DNA from: Papio anubis
Taxonomy: Eukaryota; Chordata; Mammalia; Primates; Cercopithecidae
NCBI RefSeq assembly: GCF_008728515.1
Contig: NC_044976.1
Coordinates: 30,531,845 to 30,595,844, forward strand
DNA length: 64,000 nucleotides
Reading direction: 5' to 3'
The notes beneath the pieces were generated by a model that was not told the origin of the DNA, searched no databases, and was given only the letters and a program-made list of their open reading frames with translations. The translations under genes and the position numbers were made by a program. This document shows positions 1 to 11,078 of the stretch, one piece after another; positions within the stretch are counted from its first letter, which is position 1; every line of letters begins with the position of its first letter.

Positions 1-114
1 CACTGCTCTCCCCGCTGTCCCTGCCGGAGGGTGAAAGTACACCTTTTTTTCTGGCCCAAAGCTCAAGCAAGGAGGGTTTCTTGAGCTTTCCTGGCCCCTA
101 AAGACTCACCTCCA

Positions 115-406
115 GCTGGGCGCGGTGGCTCAGGCCTGTAATCCCAGCACTTTGGGAGGCTGAGGCCAGCAGATCACGAGGTCAGGAGTTCGAGACCAGC
201 CTGACCAACATGGTGAAACCCCGTCTCTACTAAAAATACAAAAATTAGCCAGGTGTGGTGGTGCATGCCTGTAATCCCAGCTACTCAGAAGGCTGAGGCA
301 GGAGAATCCCTTTAATCTGGGAGGATGAGGTTGCAATTGCAGTGAACCAAGATCATGCCACTGAACTCCAGCCTGGGTGACAGAGCTCTGTCTCAAAAAG
401 AAAAAA
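115..406 (+). repeat. Alu (S-type)
   Basis: Full length. Left TSD 'aagactcacctccag' pairs with the copy after the next Alu, so this one was the first arrival or the pair moved together. Confidence 0.93.
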
Positions 407-719
407 GGCCGGGTGCCGTGGCTCACAGCTGTAATCCCAGCACTTTGGGAGGCTGAGACGGGCGGATCACCAGGTCAGGAGATCGAGACCATCCTGGCTA
501 ACACGGTGAAATCCCATCTCTACTAAAAAATACAAAAAATTAGCCAGGCGTGGTGGTGGGCACCTGTAGTCCCAGCTACTCGGGAGGCTGAGGCAGGAGA
601 ATGGCGTGAACCCGGGAGACGGAGGTTGCAGTGAGCCGAGATTGCGCCACTGCACTCCAGCCTGGGCGACTGAGCAAGACTCCATCTCAAAAAAAAAAGA
701 AAAAGAAAAAAAAAAAAAA
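407..719 (+). repeat. Alu (Y-type)
   Basis: Full length, directly behind the previous Alu's tail; right flank 'aagactgacctccag'. Confidence 0.93.
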
Positions 720-1184
720 GACTGACCTCCAGGCATGTGAAAAAGGTATATCCTCTGATCCTGTCTGGGGGCGAGCCTAAGATAGCAAGAATGTTCTGGA
801 AGAGCATTCACCCCAACCTGCCCTGACCTGCCATTCTGTTTACCTTCTTCAAAGCCCTACCTTGATCTCAGGATGCTTGATCTCAGAAAGCGAATGGGTC
901 CCTACCCCTGTTTCTCTCCCTTCTGCCCCTGAGCTTTGGGAGGGCAGATCTGCCCCGGAAGCCCTCTTTTTCAGTTCTGAGTGAGCCCCCCCATCCCGCA
1001 CCCCTCTTGGTCTGATACTGGACAGAGTGAGAGCCCCAGGAAGAGGAATACGAGTTTCTAGCCTCAGCTTTGTTCACACCGATTTGCTGTGTGACAGGCC
1101 AAGTGCCTGCACTGTCTCAGTTTCCCCAAGAATAACAGCAGAAATCTAAATGGGCTCACCAGAATTAATACAGAGTATTCATCA

Positions 1185-1366
1185 AGGCCTCTAGCATCTG
1201 ACTGCCTGGGTCAGAAGTCTGGCTTCATGATTTTATGGCTTTGTGATAATTACATCACCTCTTTCTGTCATGATTTCCTACTATAATAACGCATTAGTAA
1301 CCTCCTCATAGGGTCTTGTGAGGATGAAATAATTAATGCATATAGAGCAGTTAGAACTATGCCTAC
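1185..1366 (+). repeat. MIR
   Basis: MIR words 'gcctgggtcagaagtctggc' and 'cctcatagggtcttgtgagg' in order. Confidence 0.7.
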
Positions 1367-1368
1367 CT

Positions 1369-1650
1369 GGCCGGGCGCGGTGGCTCAAGCCTGTAATCCC
1401 AGCACTTTGGGGAGGCGGGCGGATCACAAGGTCAGAGATCCCGAGACCATCCCTGGCTAACATGGTGAAACCCGTCTCTACTAAAAATACAAAACTAGCG
1501 GGCATAGTGGCGAGGCGCCTGTAGTCCCAGCTACCGGAGGCTGAGGCAGGAGGGAATGGCCGACCTGGGGCCGGAGCTTGCAGTGAGCGAGATCGGCGCC
1601 CTGCACTCCAGCCTGGGTGACTGTAGCGAGACTCCGTCTCAAAAAAAAAG
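1369..1650 (+). repeat. Alu (Y-type), many small indels
   Basis: TSD 'actatgcc(c)tac'. It carries about ten one- or two-base indels against the consensus, unlike its neighbours. Confidence 0.9.
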
Positions 1651-1666
1651 GACTATGCCCTACTTT

Positions 1667-1971
1667 AGGCGGGTGCAGTGGCTCACGCCTGTAATCCCAA
1701 CACTTTGGGAGGCCAAGGTGGGTGGATCATAAGGTCAGGAGATCGAGACCATCCTGGCTAACACAGTGAAACCCCATCTCTACTAAAAATAAAAAAAATT
1801 AGCCGGCGCGGTGGCGGGCACTTGTAGTCCCAGCTACTCAGGAGGCTGAAGCAGGAGAATGACGTGAACCCAGGAGGCAGAGTTTACAGTGAGCCAAGAT
1901 CGCACCACTGCACTCCTGCCTGGGCGATAGAGTGACACTTGGTCTCAAAAAAAAAAAAAAAAAAAAAAAAA
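1667..1971 (+). repeat. Alu (Y-type)
   Basis: Flanked by 'gactatgccctac' and 'gaactatgcctac', the same target word as its neighbours. Confidence 0.92.
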
Positions 1972-1986
1972 GAACTATGCCTACTT

Positions 1987-2300
1987 CCAGGTGTAGTGGC
2001 TCAAGCCTATAACCTCAGCACTTTGGGAGGCCAAGGTGGGTGGATCACTTGAGCCCAGAAGTTCAAGACCAGTCCATGCAACATAGTGAGACCTCATTCC
2101 TACAATAAATTTGTAAAAATTAGCCAAGCGTGGTGGTGTATGCCTGTAGTCCCAGTTACTTGGGAGGCTGAGGTGGGAGGACCACTTGAGCCCAGGAGGT
2201 TGAGGCTGCACTGAGCTGTGATTGCACCACTGCACTCCAACCTGGGTAACAGAGTGAGACCTTGTCTCAAAAAAACAAAACACACAAAAAAACACAAAAC
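1987..2300 (+). repeat. Alu (J-type)
   Basis: Right flank 'aaactatggctact' again repeats the target word. Confidence 0.9.
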
Positions 2301-2449
2301 TATGGCTACTATATAGTAACTGATCAATAGGTTTGTCGCTGTTATCTGGCTCTGATTCTTTGGGAGTGTAAGATCTATCCTTCTTTCAGGAAGAGAAACA
2401 AGCTGTTCATTGGCTAATGGGAAATCGCAAATAGATTATGTCATGTGTA

Positions 2450-2735
2450 TTTTTTTTTTTTTGTCTCACTCTGTCCTCCAGGCTGGAGTGCAGCGGCACG
2501 ATCTCAGCTCACTTCAACCTCCTCCTCCTGGGTTCAAGTGATTCTCATGCCTCAGACTCCCAAGTAACTGGGACCACAAGCATGTGCCACCATGCCTGGC
2601 TAATTTTTGTATTTTTAGTAGAGACAGGTTTTCACCTTGTTGGCCAGGCTGCTGTCGATCTCCTGACCTCAGGTGATCCTCCCGCCTTGGCCTCCCAAAG
2701 GGCTGGGATTACAGGTGTGAGCCACCATGCCCAGT
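2450..2735 (-). repeat. Alu (S-type)
   Basis: TSD 'tatgtcatgtgtat' / 'tctatcatgtgtat'. Confidence 0.92.
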
Positions 2736-2969
2736 CTATCATGTGTATCGACTTTGATTGGTAGTTGCTTGTAGCGCTGGAGAAGGATTCTGAGGTTCAA
2801 TGGAAGTGAGTGCTGGGAATGATTAGTAACATCTGCCATGGACACAATGGAAGAATGGCGGTATATATATGTCTATGTATTTGCTGTGTGTGGGGGAGGT
2901 CTTTGTCTTTGGTAACTAGTTCAGCACTCAAAGTGGGGACACTCAGGTTGCTGTCATCCTTTCACAGGG

Positions 2970-3250
2970 TTTTTTTTTTTTGAGACGGAGTCTCGCTCTG
3001 TCGCCCAGGCTGGAGTGCAGTGGCGCGATCTCAGCTCACTGCAAGCTCCATCTCCCGGGTTCACGCCATTCTCCTGCCTCAGCCTCCTGAGTAGCTGGGA
3101 CTACAGGCGCCCGCCACCGCGCCTGGCTAATTTTTTGTATTTTTAGTAGAGACGGGGTTTCACCGTGGTCTCGATCTCCTGACCTTGTGATCCACCCGCC
3201 TCAGCCTCCCAAAGTGCTGGGATTACAGGCATGAGCCACCGCGCCCGGCC
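2970..3250 (-). repeat. Alu (Y-type with 12-bp deletion)
   Basis: TSD 'tttcacagggttt'. Lacks the 12 bp between 'caccgtg' and 'gtctcgatctcc'. Confidence 0.92.
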
Positions 3251-4063
3251 ATTTCACAGGGTTTTAATCTCTTGGGAAGGGCCAGTGGTCATTCACTCCA
3301 TCCTAGCAACTTCCACTCATGTCCAGCTGCCCTCCACTATTAGAGAGGTGGTCCTTCAGACCCCCAGACCCCCTCTTTCTGTATTCCATCCAATATATTC
3401 AGCACATTGTTATTGTTTCTTACTCTGGGCTGGGCACCAGGAACATGGATGGATGAAACAAGGTTCCTGTTGTCAAGGTTCCCCAGTTACAGGTACTGGG
3501 AAACCAGAGTTTGTGCCATGGGAAAGTTCCAGCATGCCCATGGGAGTGTAGATGATGATCCAGTTTATTATGCCTGCTAAGATCTAGAGAGGCTTCCTAG
3601 AGGGGCAGTCTAACTGGGCCATGAAAGAAAAGTAGAATTTTTTTTAGCAGGCAGAGATGAAATAAAGAGGCTTTGGGGTGACAGCCTAGTAGTCTGAGTG
3701 CAGGATCTCAAAATTGTTAAAGTGTTTGAAGTCAAAGGCAGAGTGAGGGAAAGAGAAGAAGCTACCAGTGTCGCCCATGTCAAGCTTTGGATACTAGTTG
3801 AGGAGTCTGAATTCTACCTTATTGATGATGAAAAACCTACAGATCCCTCCCAGCGTGCTCTACCCTAACCCCTCCCTCTGCAAAAAAACCTTCACATATC
3901 CTGGGCATCCTTACCCTGAACACACACTCCTCCATTCTCACTCTTCACTCTTCCTTTTCACATGTCAGACACACTTCCAGACATGTGAAAAGGGTCTGGG
4001 AGAAGGGTCTGGGGACCTCCTCCTGGGGCAACTTAGGCCAGCAACTCTTGCTTCTGCCCACAG
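3251..4063 (+). other. LCK intronic DNA, mostly unique
   Basis: Short L2-like words near 3,380-3,480 and LINE-like words near 3,650-3,830. No exon seen. Confidence 0.5.
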
Positions 4064-4140
4064 GGAGTCTAGTGGATTTTCTCAAGACCTCTTCAGGCAT
4101 CAAGTTGACCATCAACAAACTCCTGGACATGGCAGCCCAA
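4064..4140 (+). CDS. LCK: LCK exon encoding residues 322-347
   Basis: 77 nt between 'cccacag' and 'gtaagg'. Starts in codon phase 1 (two bases complete Gly322). Encodes [20 protein letters not shown] and on to MAAQ: the end of the hinge and helices D-E start. The human residue at 331 is Pro by memory; here it is Ser (tct). Confidence 0.95.
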
Positions 4141-7100
4141 GTAAGGAGACTGGGGAGGGGCTGGGCAAGGGCACAGGCCAGTGGCGTGAAGACATCTGGC
4201 TCAGGATTGCTGATCTGTGTTTGTCCTGCAGATTGCAGAAGGCATGGCATTCATTGAAGAGCGGAATTATATTCATCGTGACCTTCGGGCTGCCAACATT
4301 CTGGTGTCTGACACCCTGAGCTGCAAGATTGCAGACTTTGGCCTAGCACGCCTCATTGAAGACAACGAGTACACAGCCAGGGAGGGTAAGTGTGAGATTT
4401 AAGGGTGATCTGGGCCCTGCAGGGTCTAGCCAAGCAGACCCAGGTGACCTCACTCTGCCTCCTCCTTAGGAGCCAAGTTTCCCATTAAGTGGACAGCGCC
4501 AGAAGCCATTAACTATGGGACATTCACCATCAAGTCGGATGTGTGGTCTTTTGGGATCCTGCTGACGGAAATTGTCACCCATGGCCGCATCCCTTACCCA
4601 GGTTAGAGCCAAGGGCAGGAACTGAAAGGGTGATGGGAAGGGCAGCAAGTCCATGTCTCCCCACTCAATTCTTTCCAGTCTCAGAATCTGAAACTTTGTA
4701 GTTGCATCTCCTCTATCCTTTCAGGGGTATGACTCCAACATCCCGAGGCAGATGCCACATGTCCCAGAGCTGGCTTCCATCTCTGTATCTCTCTTTAATA
4801 ACCCCAGCTCTTTTCTTTTTCTCTTTTTTTGAGGTGGAGTCTAGCTCTGTCGCCCAGGTTGGAGTGCAGTGGCGCCATCTCGGATCACTGCAACCTCTGC
4901 CTCCTGGGTTCAAGCAATTCTCCTGCCTCAGCCTCCCAAATAGCTAGGATTCCAGGTGCGTGCCACCATGCCCGGCTAATTTTTTGTATTTTTAGTAGAG
5001 ACGGGGTTTCACCATGTTAGCCAGGATGGTCTCAATCTCCTGACCTCGTGATCCACCCGCCTCGGCCTCCCAAAGTGCTGCGATTACAGGCATGAGCCAC
5101 CGCGCCCGGCCCCAGCTCTTTTCTTTAGTTGTGGCCCAGGCAGCCTAGTATGGTAGAAGAGGATCTAGCTCAGGAACAAGAGGCCTACCTTTTATTAGCA
5201 GATCTGCCACTGTTTCTAACTTTCTGTTTGACTTTGTTCAGATCATTCCTTCTTTCCCATCTGTTCTCATCTCTAATATGAGATTAGAACAGTGCTTGGT
5301 CAATACTAAGCTATTATCAATCATCACTTTGAACTAGTCACTTCACTTCTCTGAGTCTCAGTTTCCTGATATTAAAAATAAGAGACTAGGCCAGGTACAG
5401 TGGCTCATGCCTATAATCCCAGAACTTTGGGAGACCAAGGTGGGAGGATGGCTTGAGCCCAGAAGTTTGAGACCAGCCTGGGCAACAGGTCGAAACCCCA
5501 TCTCCACAAAAACAAAAATTAGCCAGGTTTGGTGGCATGTGCCTGTAGTCCCAGCTACTCAGAAGGCTGAGGTGGGAGGATCACCTGAGCCAGGGAGGGA
5601 GAGGTTGCAGTGAGCCAAGATCATGCCATAGCACTCCAGCCTAGGGCAACAGACCAAGACCCTGCCTCAAAAAAAGAAAAAGAGAGACTCCATCTCTTCC
5701 CCCCCCCAAAAAAAATTAAAAATTAGCTGGGCATGGTGGCACACACCTGTAGTTTCAGCTTTTTGGGAGGCTGAGGTGGGAGGATCGCTTGAGCCCAGGA
5801 GGTTGAGGGTGCAGTGAGCCATGATCGTTCTATTGCACTCCAGCCTGAGCAACAGAGAGAGAACTTGTCTCAAAAAAAAAAAAAAAAAAAAAAAGGAAAA
5901 ATGAGAGACCATTTGTGAAAGAGCCTGACTCATAGTAGGTTGTCAGTATACACTGACTCCCTCACCATCTCCTGGACAAAGCCCTTTACCCCTGAATTCA
6001 GCCAAGACAGGGATGGAATTTTTTGAAAGGAACTTGCTAAGAAACTCTGGGGAGAGGAAATGGAGCACAAAGACAACGGAGTAGGGAGGCGCGGCACAGT
6101 GGCTAAATTTGTAGAAGCGTCCCACATCCCCAGAGTAAGGTGAACAGACCTTTGCTCCAAGGAAGGTAAAGACACCTTGGAAGGCCAGATGTGGTGGCTC
6201 ACGCCTGTAATCCTAGCACTTTGGGAGGCCGAGGCTGGTGGATCACAAGGTCAGGTGTTTGAGACCAGCCTGACCAACATGGTGAAATTCCATCTCTACT
6301 TAAAAAAAAAAAAATTAAAAATTAGCCGGGCCTGGTGGTGCGCACCGGTAATCTCAGATACTCAGGAGGCTGAGGCAGGAGAATTGCTTGAACCTGGGAG
6401 GCAGAGGTTGCAGTGAGCCGAGGTCGTACCACTGCACTCCAGCCTGGGCGACAAAGCGAGACTCCGTCTCAAAACAAAAACAAAAACAAAAAAAACACCT
6501 TGGAGACAGGTGAAAAGCTGAGGGGCTTCCCTGCCCTGGGCTTGCCCCAACCCAGAGTCCAGGGGTAGTGCTGGAGCTGGAAATATGGAAATACTCTCCA
6601 GTTATCCTGCCAGGGGTCCTCACTGCTCCTCGTCTATTCCCACAGAAGCAAACCCATAGGGAATGTATCTATTAGAAGAAAATAGGCAGTGAAAGCATGA
6701 TGATAAATGGAAACTGACATGTAGCATTAGGGTCAGGGAGACAATGGGGAGAAATGGGGACCTTGGTAAACTTGCAGCTGCTCCAGCAGATGGTTGCAAT
6801 TAAGGCGTGGGGGACCTGAAAAACCAGATCTTTTGTTTTTATAAGAGAAGCCAAAACTTGGAGTTTTAGGAAAATTTGTTCATTTCCATTTATTGGCGAT
6901 CGAGTCAAATTGTTTAAAAGCACTCTAGGGGCTGGGCACGGTGACTCACGCCTGTAATCCCAGCACTTTGGGAAGCTGAGGTGGGCAGATCACAAGGTCA
7001 GGAGTTCAAGACCAGCCTGGCCAACATGGTGAAACCCCATCTCTGCTAAAAATACAAAAATATTAGCCAGGCGTAGTGGTGGGACCTGTAGTCCCAGCCA

Positions 7101-10100
7101 CTAAGGAGGCTGAGGCAGGAGAATCACTTGAACCCTGGAGGCAGAGGTTGCAGTGAGCCATGATCACGCCATTGCACTCCAGCCTGCGCGACAGAGTGAG
7201 AGTCCATCCCAAAAATAAATATAAATAAATTAAATAAATTAATTAAATGAATAAATAAACAAAACCACTCTAGGGCCAATCCAAAGTGGATCTGTGGGCC
7301 ATACTCTGGCTGGATTTAACCTGTGGGCTTGCATCCCCTAACTCTGGCCATGTAGTTCTGTGGCCTATGTCCTCCTATGCCCTAATTTTAAAATGTGAGA
7401 GTCCCGGTCGGGCATGGTGGCTCACGCTTGCAATCCTTGCACTTTGGGAGGCTGAGATGGGCAGATCACGTGGTCAGGAGTTGGAGACCAGCCTGACCAA
7501 CATAGTGAAACCCCATCTCTACTAAAAGTACAAAAATTAGCCAGGTGTGGTGGCATGCGCCTGTAGTCCCAGCTACTCAGGAAGCTGAGGCAGGGGAATC
7601 CCTTGAACCTGGGAGGTGGAGGTTGCAGTGAGCCGAGACCATGCCATTGCACTCCAGCCTGGGCAACACAGTGAGACTCTGTCTCAAAAAGTAAAAAAAA
7701 ATAAAACTGTGAGAGTCCCATAGGTAGAGGCCTCCCTTGTACAAGTCCTGGGGAAAAAGGGTCTCTGTTGACCAGGCTTCAGTCCCAAACTTTCCAGGAG
7801 CAAAACTTTGATTTTGTAAATACCCTATAAGATTTTGGTCTTTGGGAACTGCTTGTCACAATCTTTGTTCAGAAGACTGAAGGAGAAACCAGACACTACA
7901 TGAGCAATTTAGAAACAGGGAAGGAGGGAGCTGTGTTACTGCTGTGATCACGTAGTTCTCCAGAGCAGTTCTTCTTGGGGTCTACATGCCAAACGCCTGC
8001 CAGAGGGGCCAGGACCAGCATAAAGGGAGGGAACCAGCTCAAAGACTATTTCATCTGGGTCATGGAGCCGCCTGGGGAACCTTCTCAAGCCCAAATAAGG
8101 TCTGCTTTGCTGAGGCCCAGCGTCCATTTGGCTTCCTGATGCAGGATGTCATGTGCCTGGTCTTAAAACTGGAGAGACTTCACCACTGTCTTGGTTGTGG
8201 GTGCCCATGCTGCCCTAGGCCCTGACCATCTCATCATTCCTACCAAATAATCATCATCCCAGGTGCCCTTTATTACTTATTTATTTATGTATGTATTTCA
8301 GACAGAGTCTCCCTCTGTCACCCAGGTTGGAGTACAGTGGCATGATCTCAGCTCACTGCAACCTCTACCTCCTGGGTTTAAGTGATTCTTCTGCCTCAGT
8401 CTCTTGAGTAGCTGGAATTACAGGTGTATGCCACCACGCCCAGCTAATTTTTGTATTTTTTTTAGTACAAACAGGGTTTTACCATGTTGGCCAGGCTGGT
8501 TTCAAACTCCTAACCTCAGGTGATCCACCTGCCTCAGCCTCCCAAAGTGCCGGGATTACAGGCGTGAGCCACCGCACCTGGCCTCAGGTGCCCTCTATGA
8601 AGCATCTCCGATCCAGACTTTCTGTGCCTGGATAGATTCGATGCTTTCTGTGATATATATATATATAATTTTTATTTATTTTTTATTTTTTGAGACAAGA
8701 GTCTGGCTGGAGTTGCTCAGGCTGGAGTGTAATGGCACAGTCTCAGTTCACTACAACCTCTGCACCTCCACCTCCTGGGTTCAAGCAATTACTGTGCCTC
8801 AGCCTCCCAAGTAGCTGGGACTACAGGCATGTACCACCATGCCCAGCTAATTTTTGTATTTTTAGTAAAGATGGGGTTTTGCCATGTTGTTCAGGCTGGT
8901 CTTGAACTCCTGGCCTCAAGAGATCTCCCTGCCTTGGCCTCCCACAGTGCTGGGATTACAGACGTGAGCCACCATGCCTGGCTTGTGCACTATATTTGAT
9001 GCTTTCTCATCAATCCTCATTCAATCCTCATAACAATTCTGTCAGGTAGGAACAGCTATTTACTCTTTACTCTATTTTCCAAATAAGGAAACTGGGCTCG
9101 CCCAAGGTCCCACAACTAACATGTGTGTATTATTGAGCATTTAATTTATACCAGGGAAGCCGGTCATGGTGGTGTGCACCTGTTGTCTAGCTATTTAGGA
9201 GGCTGAGGTGAGAGGATCACTTGAACCCAGGAGTTCAAATCTGCCATGTGCTATGATTGTGCCTGTGAACAGCTGCTGCACTCCAGCCTGGGCAACATAG
9301 TGAAATCCCTTATCTAAAACATTTTTTTATTTTTGTTTTTATTTATTTATTTATTCATTTATTTATTTTTTGAGATGGAGTCTCGCTCTGTCGCCCAGGC
9401 TGGAGTGCAGTGGTGCGATCTTGGCTCACTGCAAGCTCCACCTCCCAGGTTCACGCCATTCTCCTGCCTTAGGCTCCAGAGTAGCTGGGACTACAGGCGC
9501 ACACCACCATGCCCGGCTACTTTTTTGTATTTTTAGTAAAGATGGAGTTTCACCGTGTTAGCCAGGATGGTCTCGATCTCCTGACCTCGTGATCCACCTG
9601 CCTTGGCCTCCCAAAGTGTTGGGATTACAGGCGTGAGCCACCGCGCCCGGCCAACATTTTTTTATTTAAAGTAAATAATTAGCTGGGAACGGTGGCTCAT
9701 GCCTGTAATCCAGCACTTTGGGAGGCCAAGGCGGGCGGATCACCTGAGGTCGGGAGTTCAAGACCAGCCTGACCAACATGGAGAAACCCATCTCTACTAA
9801 AATACAAAATTAGCTGGGCATGGTGGTGCATGCCTGTAATCCCAGCTACTCCAGAGGCTGAGGCAGGAGAATCGCTTGAACCTGGGAGGTGGAGGTTGTG
9901 GTGAGCTGAGATCGTGCCATTGCACTCCAGCCTGGGCAACAAGAGTGAAACTCCATTTCCAAAAAAAAAAAAAAGAAATAATCTATACCAGGCACTCCAA
10001 GTGGTGTGACTGACATTCAGCAAGTACGGCTTGTATGACCTTACCATTGATGAAGACCAAGATTCTTTTGGGTTGGTGCTCACACTGTGCCAGTTTAATA

Positions 10101-10374
10101 TTCCGAACATTACCCCTGCCTGTGGGCTTCCAGTGCCTGACCTTCATGTCCTTTCTCCCATCAACCCCTAGGGATGACCAACCCGGAGGTGATTCAGAAC
10201 CTGGAGCGAGGCTACCGCATGCCGTGCCCCGAAAACTGTCCAGAGGAGCTGTACCAACTTATGAGGCTGTGCTGGAAGGAGCGCCCAGAGGACCGGCCCA
10301 CCTTTGACTACCTGCGCAGTGTGCTGGAGGACTTCTTCACGGCCACGGAGGGCCAGTACCAGCCTCAGCCTTGA
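4064..10374 (+). CDS. LCK: LCK, C-terminal coding part (last four exons; gene begins before the window)
   Basis: Src-family tyrosine kinase that phosphorylates CD3/zeta ITAMs and ZAP-70 at the T-cell membrane, bound to CD4/CD8. Four exons of 77, 154, 132 and 203 nt (including stop) match the Src-family exon pattern and join in frame. They encode residues 322-509 by human numbering. Visible: catalytic loop HRDLRAAN with D364, DFG, activation-loop Y394 (DNEYTARE), APE, and regulatory tail Y505 in EGQYQPQP, the residue CSK phosphorylates for autoinhibition. All are intact. The SH4, unique, SH3 and SH2 regions and the kinase N-lobe are not in the window; positions 1-4,063 contain no further exon I can recognise. 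Differences from human by memory: P331S and a changed block at 460-463. Identity is certain from near-complete protein identity. Confidence 0.97.
4232..4385 (+). CDS. LCK: LCK exon encoding residues 348-398 (catalytic and activation loops)
   Basis: 154 nt between 'cctgcag' and 'gtaagt'. Encodes [20 protein letters not shown] and on through [18 protein letters not shown]. Contains catalytic Asp364, the DFG Asp382 that binds Mg, and autophosphorylation site Tyr394. Confidence 0.96.
4470..4601 (+). CDS. LCK: LCK exon encoding residues 399-442 (APE, helix F)
   Basis: 132 nt between 'tccttag' and 'gttaga'. Encodes [20 protein letters not shown], then [12 protein letters not shown] and GRIPYP. The substrate-positioning P+1 loop, the APE motif and the SDVWSFG of helix F are all conserved. 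The donor is 'ag|gttaga'. The following intron is 5.57 kb, against 84-91 bp for the two introns before it, because Alus fill it. Confidence 0.96.
4819..5110 (-). repeat. Alu (Y/S-type)
   Basis: Perfect TSD 'cccagctcttttcttt' at 4,803 and 5,111. Confidence 0.93.
5145..5388 (+). repeat. MIR
   Basis: 'cagatctgccactgtttctaac' and 'gtcacttcacttctctgagtctc' are MIR core words; possibly two copies. Confidence 0.6.
5389..5685 (+). repeat. Alu (J-type)
   Basis: TSD 'aataagagact' / 'aaagagagact'. Confidence 0.92.
5709..5894 (+). repeat. Alu, 5'-truncated
   Basis: Starts in the mid A-rich linker; right monomer and A23 tail. Confidence 0.88.
6183..6494 (+). repeat. Alu (S-type)
   Basis: TSD 'gacaccttgga' / 'aacaccttgga'. 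Confidence 0.93.
6930..7262 (+). repeat. Alu (S-type)
   Basis: TSD 'aaagcactctaggg' / 'aaaccactctaggg'; A-rich tail has become (taaa)n. Confidence 0.93.
7405..7705 (+). repeat. Alu (S-type)
   Basis: TSD 'tgtgagagtccc' on both sides. Confidence 0.93.
7706..8265 (+). other. LCK last-intron unique DNA
   Basis: No gene, exon or repeat that I recognise. Confidence 0.5.
8270..8583 (-). repeat. Alu (S-type)
   Basis: TSD 'caggtgccctttat' / 'caggtgccctctat'. Confidence 0.93.
8667..8982 (-). repeat. Alu (S-type)
   Basis: Inserted beside a short (ta)n. Confidence 0.92.
9000..9125 (-). repeat. MIR
   Basis: 'ttccaaataaggaaactggg' and 'cccaaggtcccacaactaac' are MIR words on the - strand. Confidence 0.65.
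9159..9325 (+). repeat. Alu fragment
   Basis: Left part missing and diverged; right-monomer words kept. Confidence 0.75.
9337..9651 (-). repeat. Alu (Y-type)
   Basis: TSD 'aacatttttttattt'. Confidence 0.93.
9681..9975 (+). repeat. Alu (S-type)
   Basis: TSD 'aaataatta' / 'aaataatct'. Confidence 0.93.
10172..10374 (+). CDS. LCK: LCK terminal coding exon, residues 443-509 and stop
   Basis: Starts after 'acccctag'. Two bases complete Gly443, then [16 protein letters not shown] and on to the tail EGQYQPQP and TGA at 10,372-10,374. Regulatory Tyr505 is at 10,357-10,359. Residues 460-463 read P-C-P-E, where my memory of human and mouse LCK is V-R-P-D; PCP is typical of FYN and SRC at this place. 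Confidence 0.96.
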
Positions 10375-10698
10375 GAGGCCTCGAGAGGCCCTGGAGTCCT
10401 CCCCTTTTCTCTCCAGCCTGACCTGGGGAGATGGAGTTCTTGTGCCATAGTCACACGGCCTATGCACATATGGACTCTGCACATGAATCTCGCCCATATG
10501 TGACACATATGCACCTTGTGTCTACACGTGTCCTGTAGTTGCGTGGACTCTGCACATGTGTCTTGTACATGTGTAGCCTGTGCGTGTATGTCTTGGACAC
10601 TGTATAAGGTACCCCTTTGGCTCTTCCATTTCCTGAGACCACAGAGAGAGGGAAGAAGCCTGGGATTGACAGAAGCTTCTGCCCACCTACTTTTCTTT

Positions 10699-10964
10699 TT
10701 TTTTTTTGAGACGGAGTACAGTGGCCGGATCTCAGCTCACTGCAAGCTCCGCCTCCCAGGTTCACGCCATTCTCCTGGCTCAGCCTCCCGAGTAGCTGGG
10801 ACTACAGGCGCCTGCCACCTCGCCCGGCTAGATTTTTGGATTTTTTAGTAGAGACGGGGTTTCACCGTGTTAGCCAGGATGGTCTCGATCTCCTGACCTC
10901 GTGATCCGCCCGTCTCGGCCTCCCAAAGTGCTGGGATTACAGGCTTGAGCCACCGCACCCGGCC
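10699..10964 (-). repeat. Alu (YRa-like) inside the LCK 3' UTR
   Basis: Antisense to LCK. TSD 'gcccacctacttttcttt' at 10,681-10,698 and 10,965-10,982. Lacks the 'ctcgctctgtcgcccaggct' block next to the start. Confidence 0.95.
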
Positions 10965-11078
10965 GCCCACCTACTTTTCTTTCCTCAGATCATCCAGAAG
11001 TTCTTCGAGTGCCAGGACCTTATCTAATACCTCTGTGTGCTCCTCCTTGGTGCCTGGCCTGGCACGCATCAGGAGCTC

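Noticed and set aside
1..4063. A further LCK exon (kinase N-lobe, 180 nt type) before 4,064
   Set aside because: I searched for the VAVK and TEYMEN regions and found no coding match; it must lie before the window.
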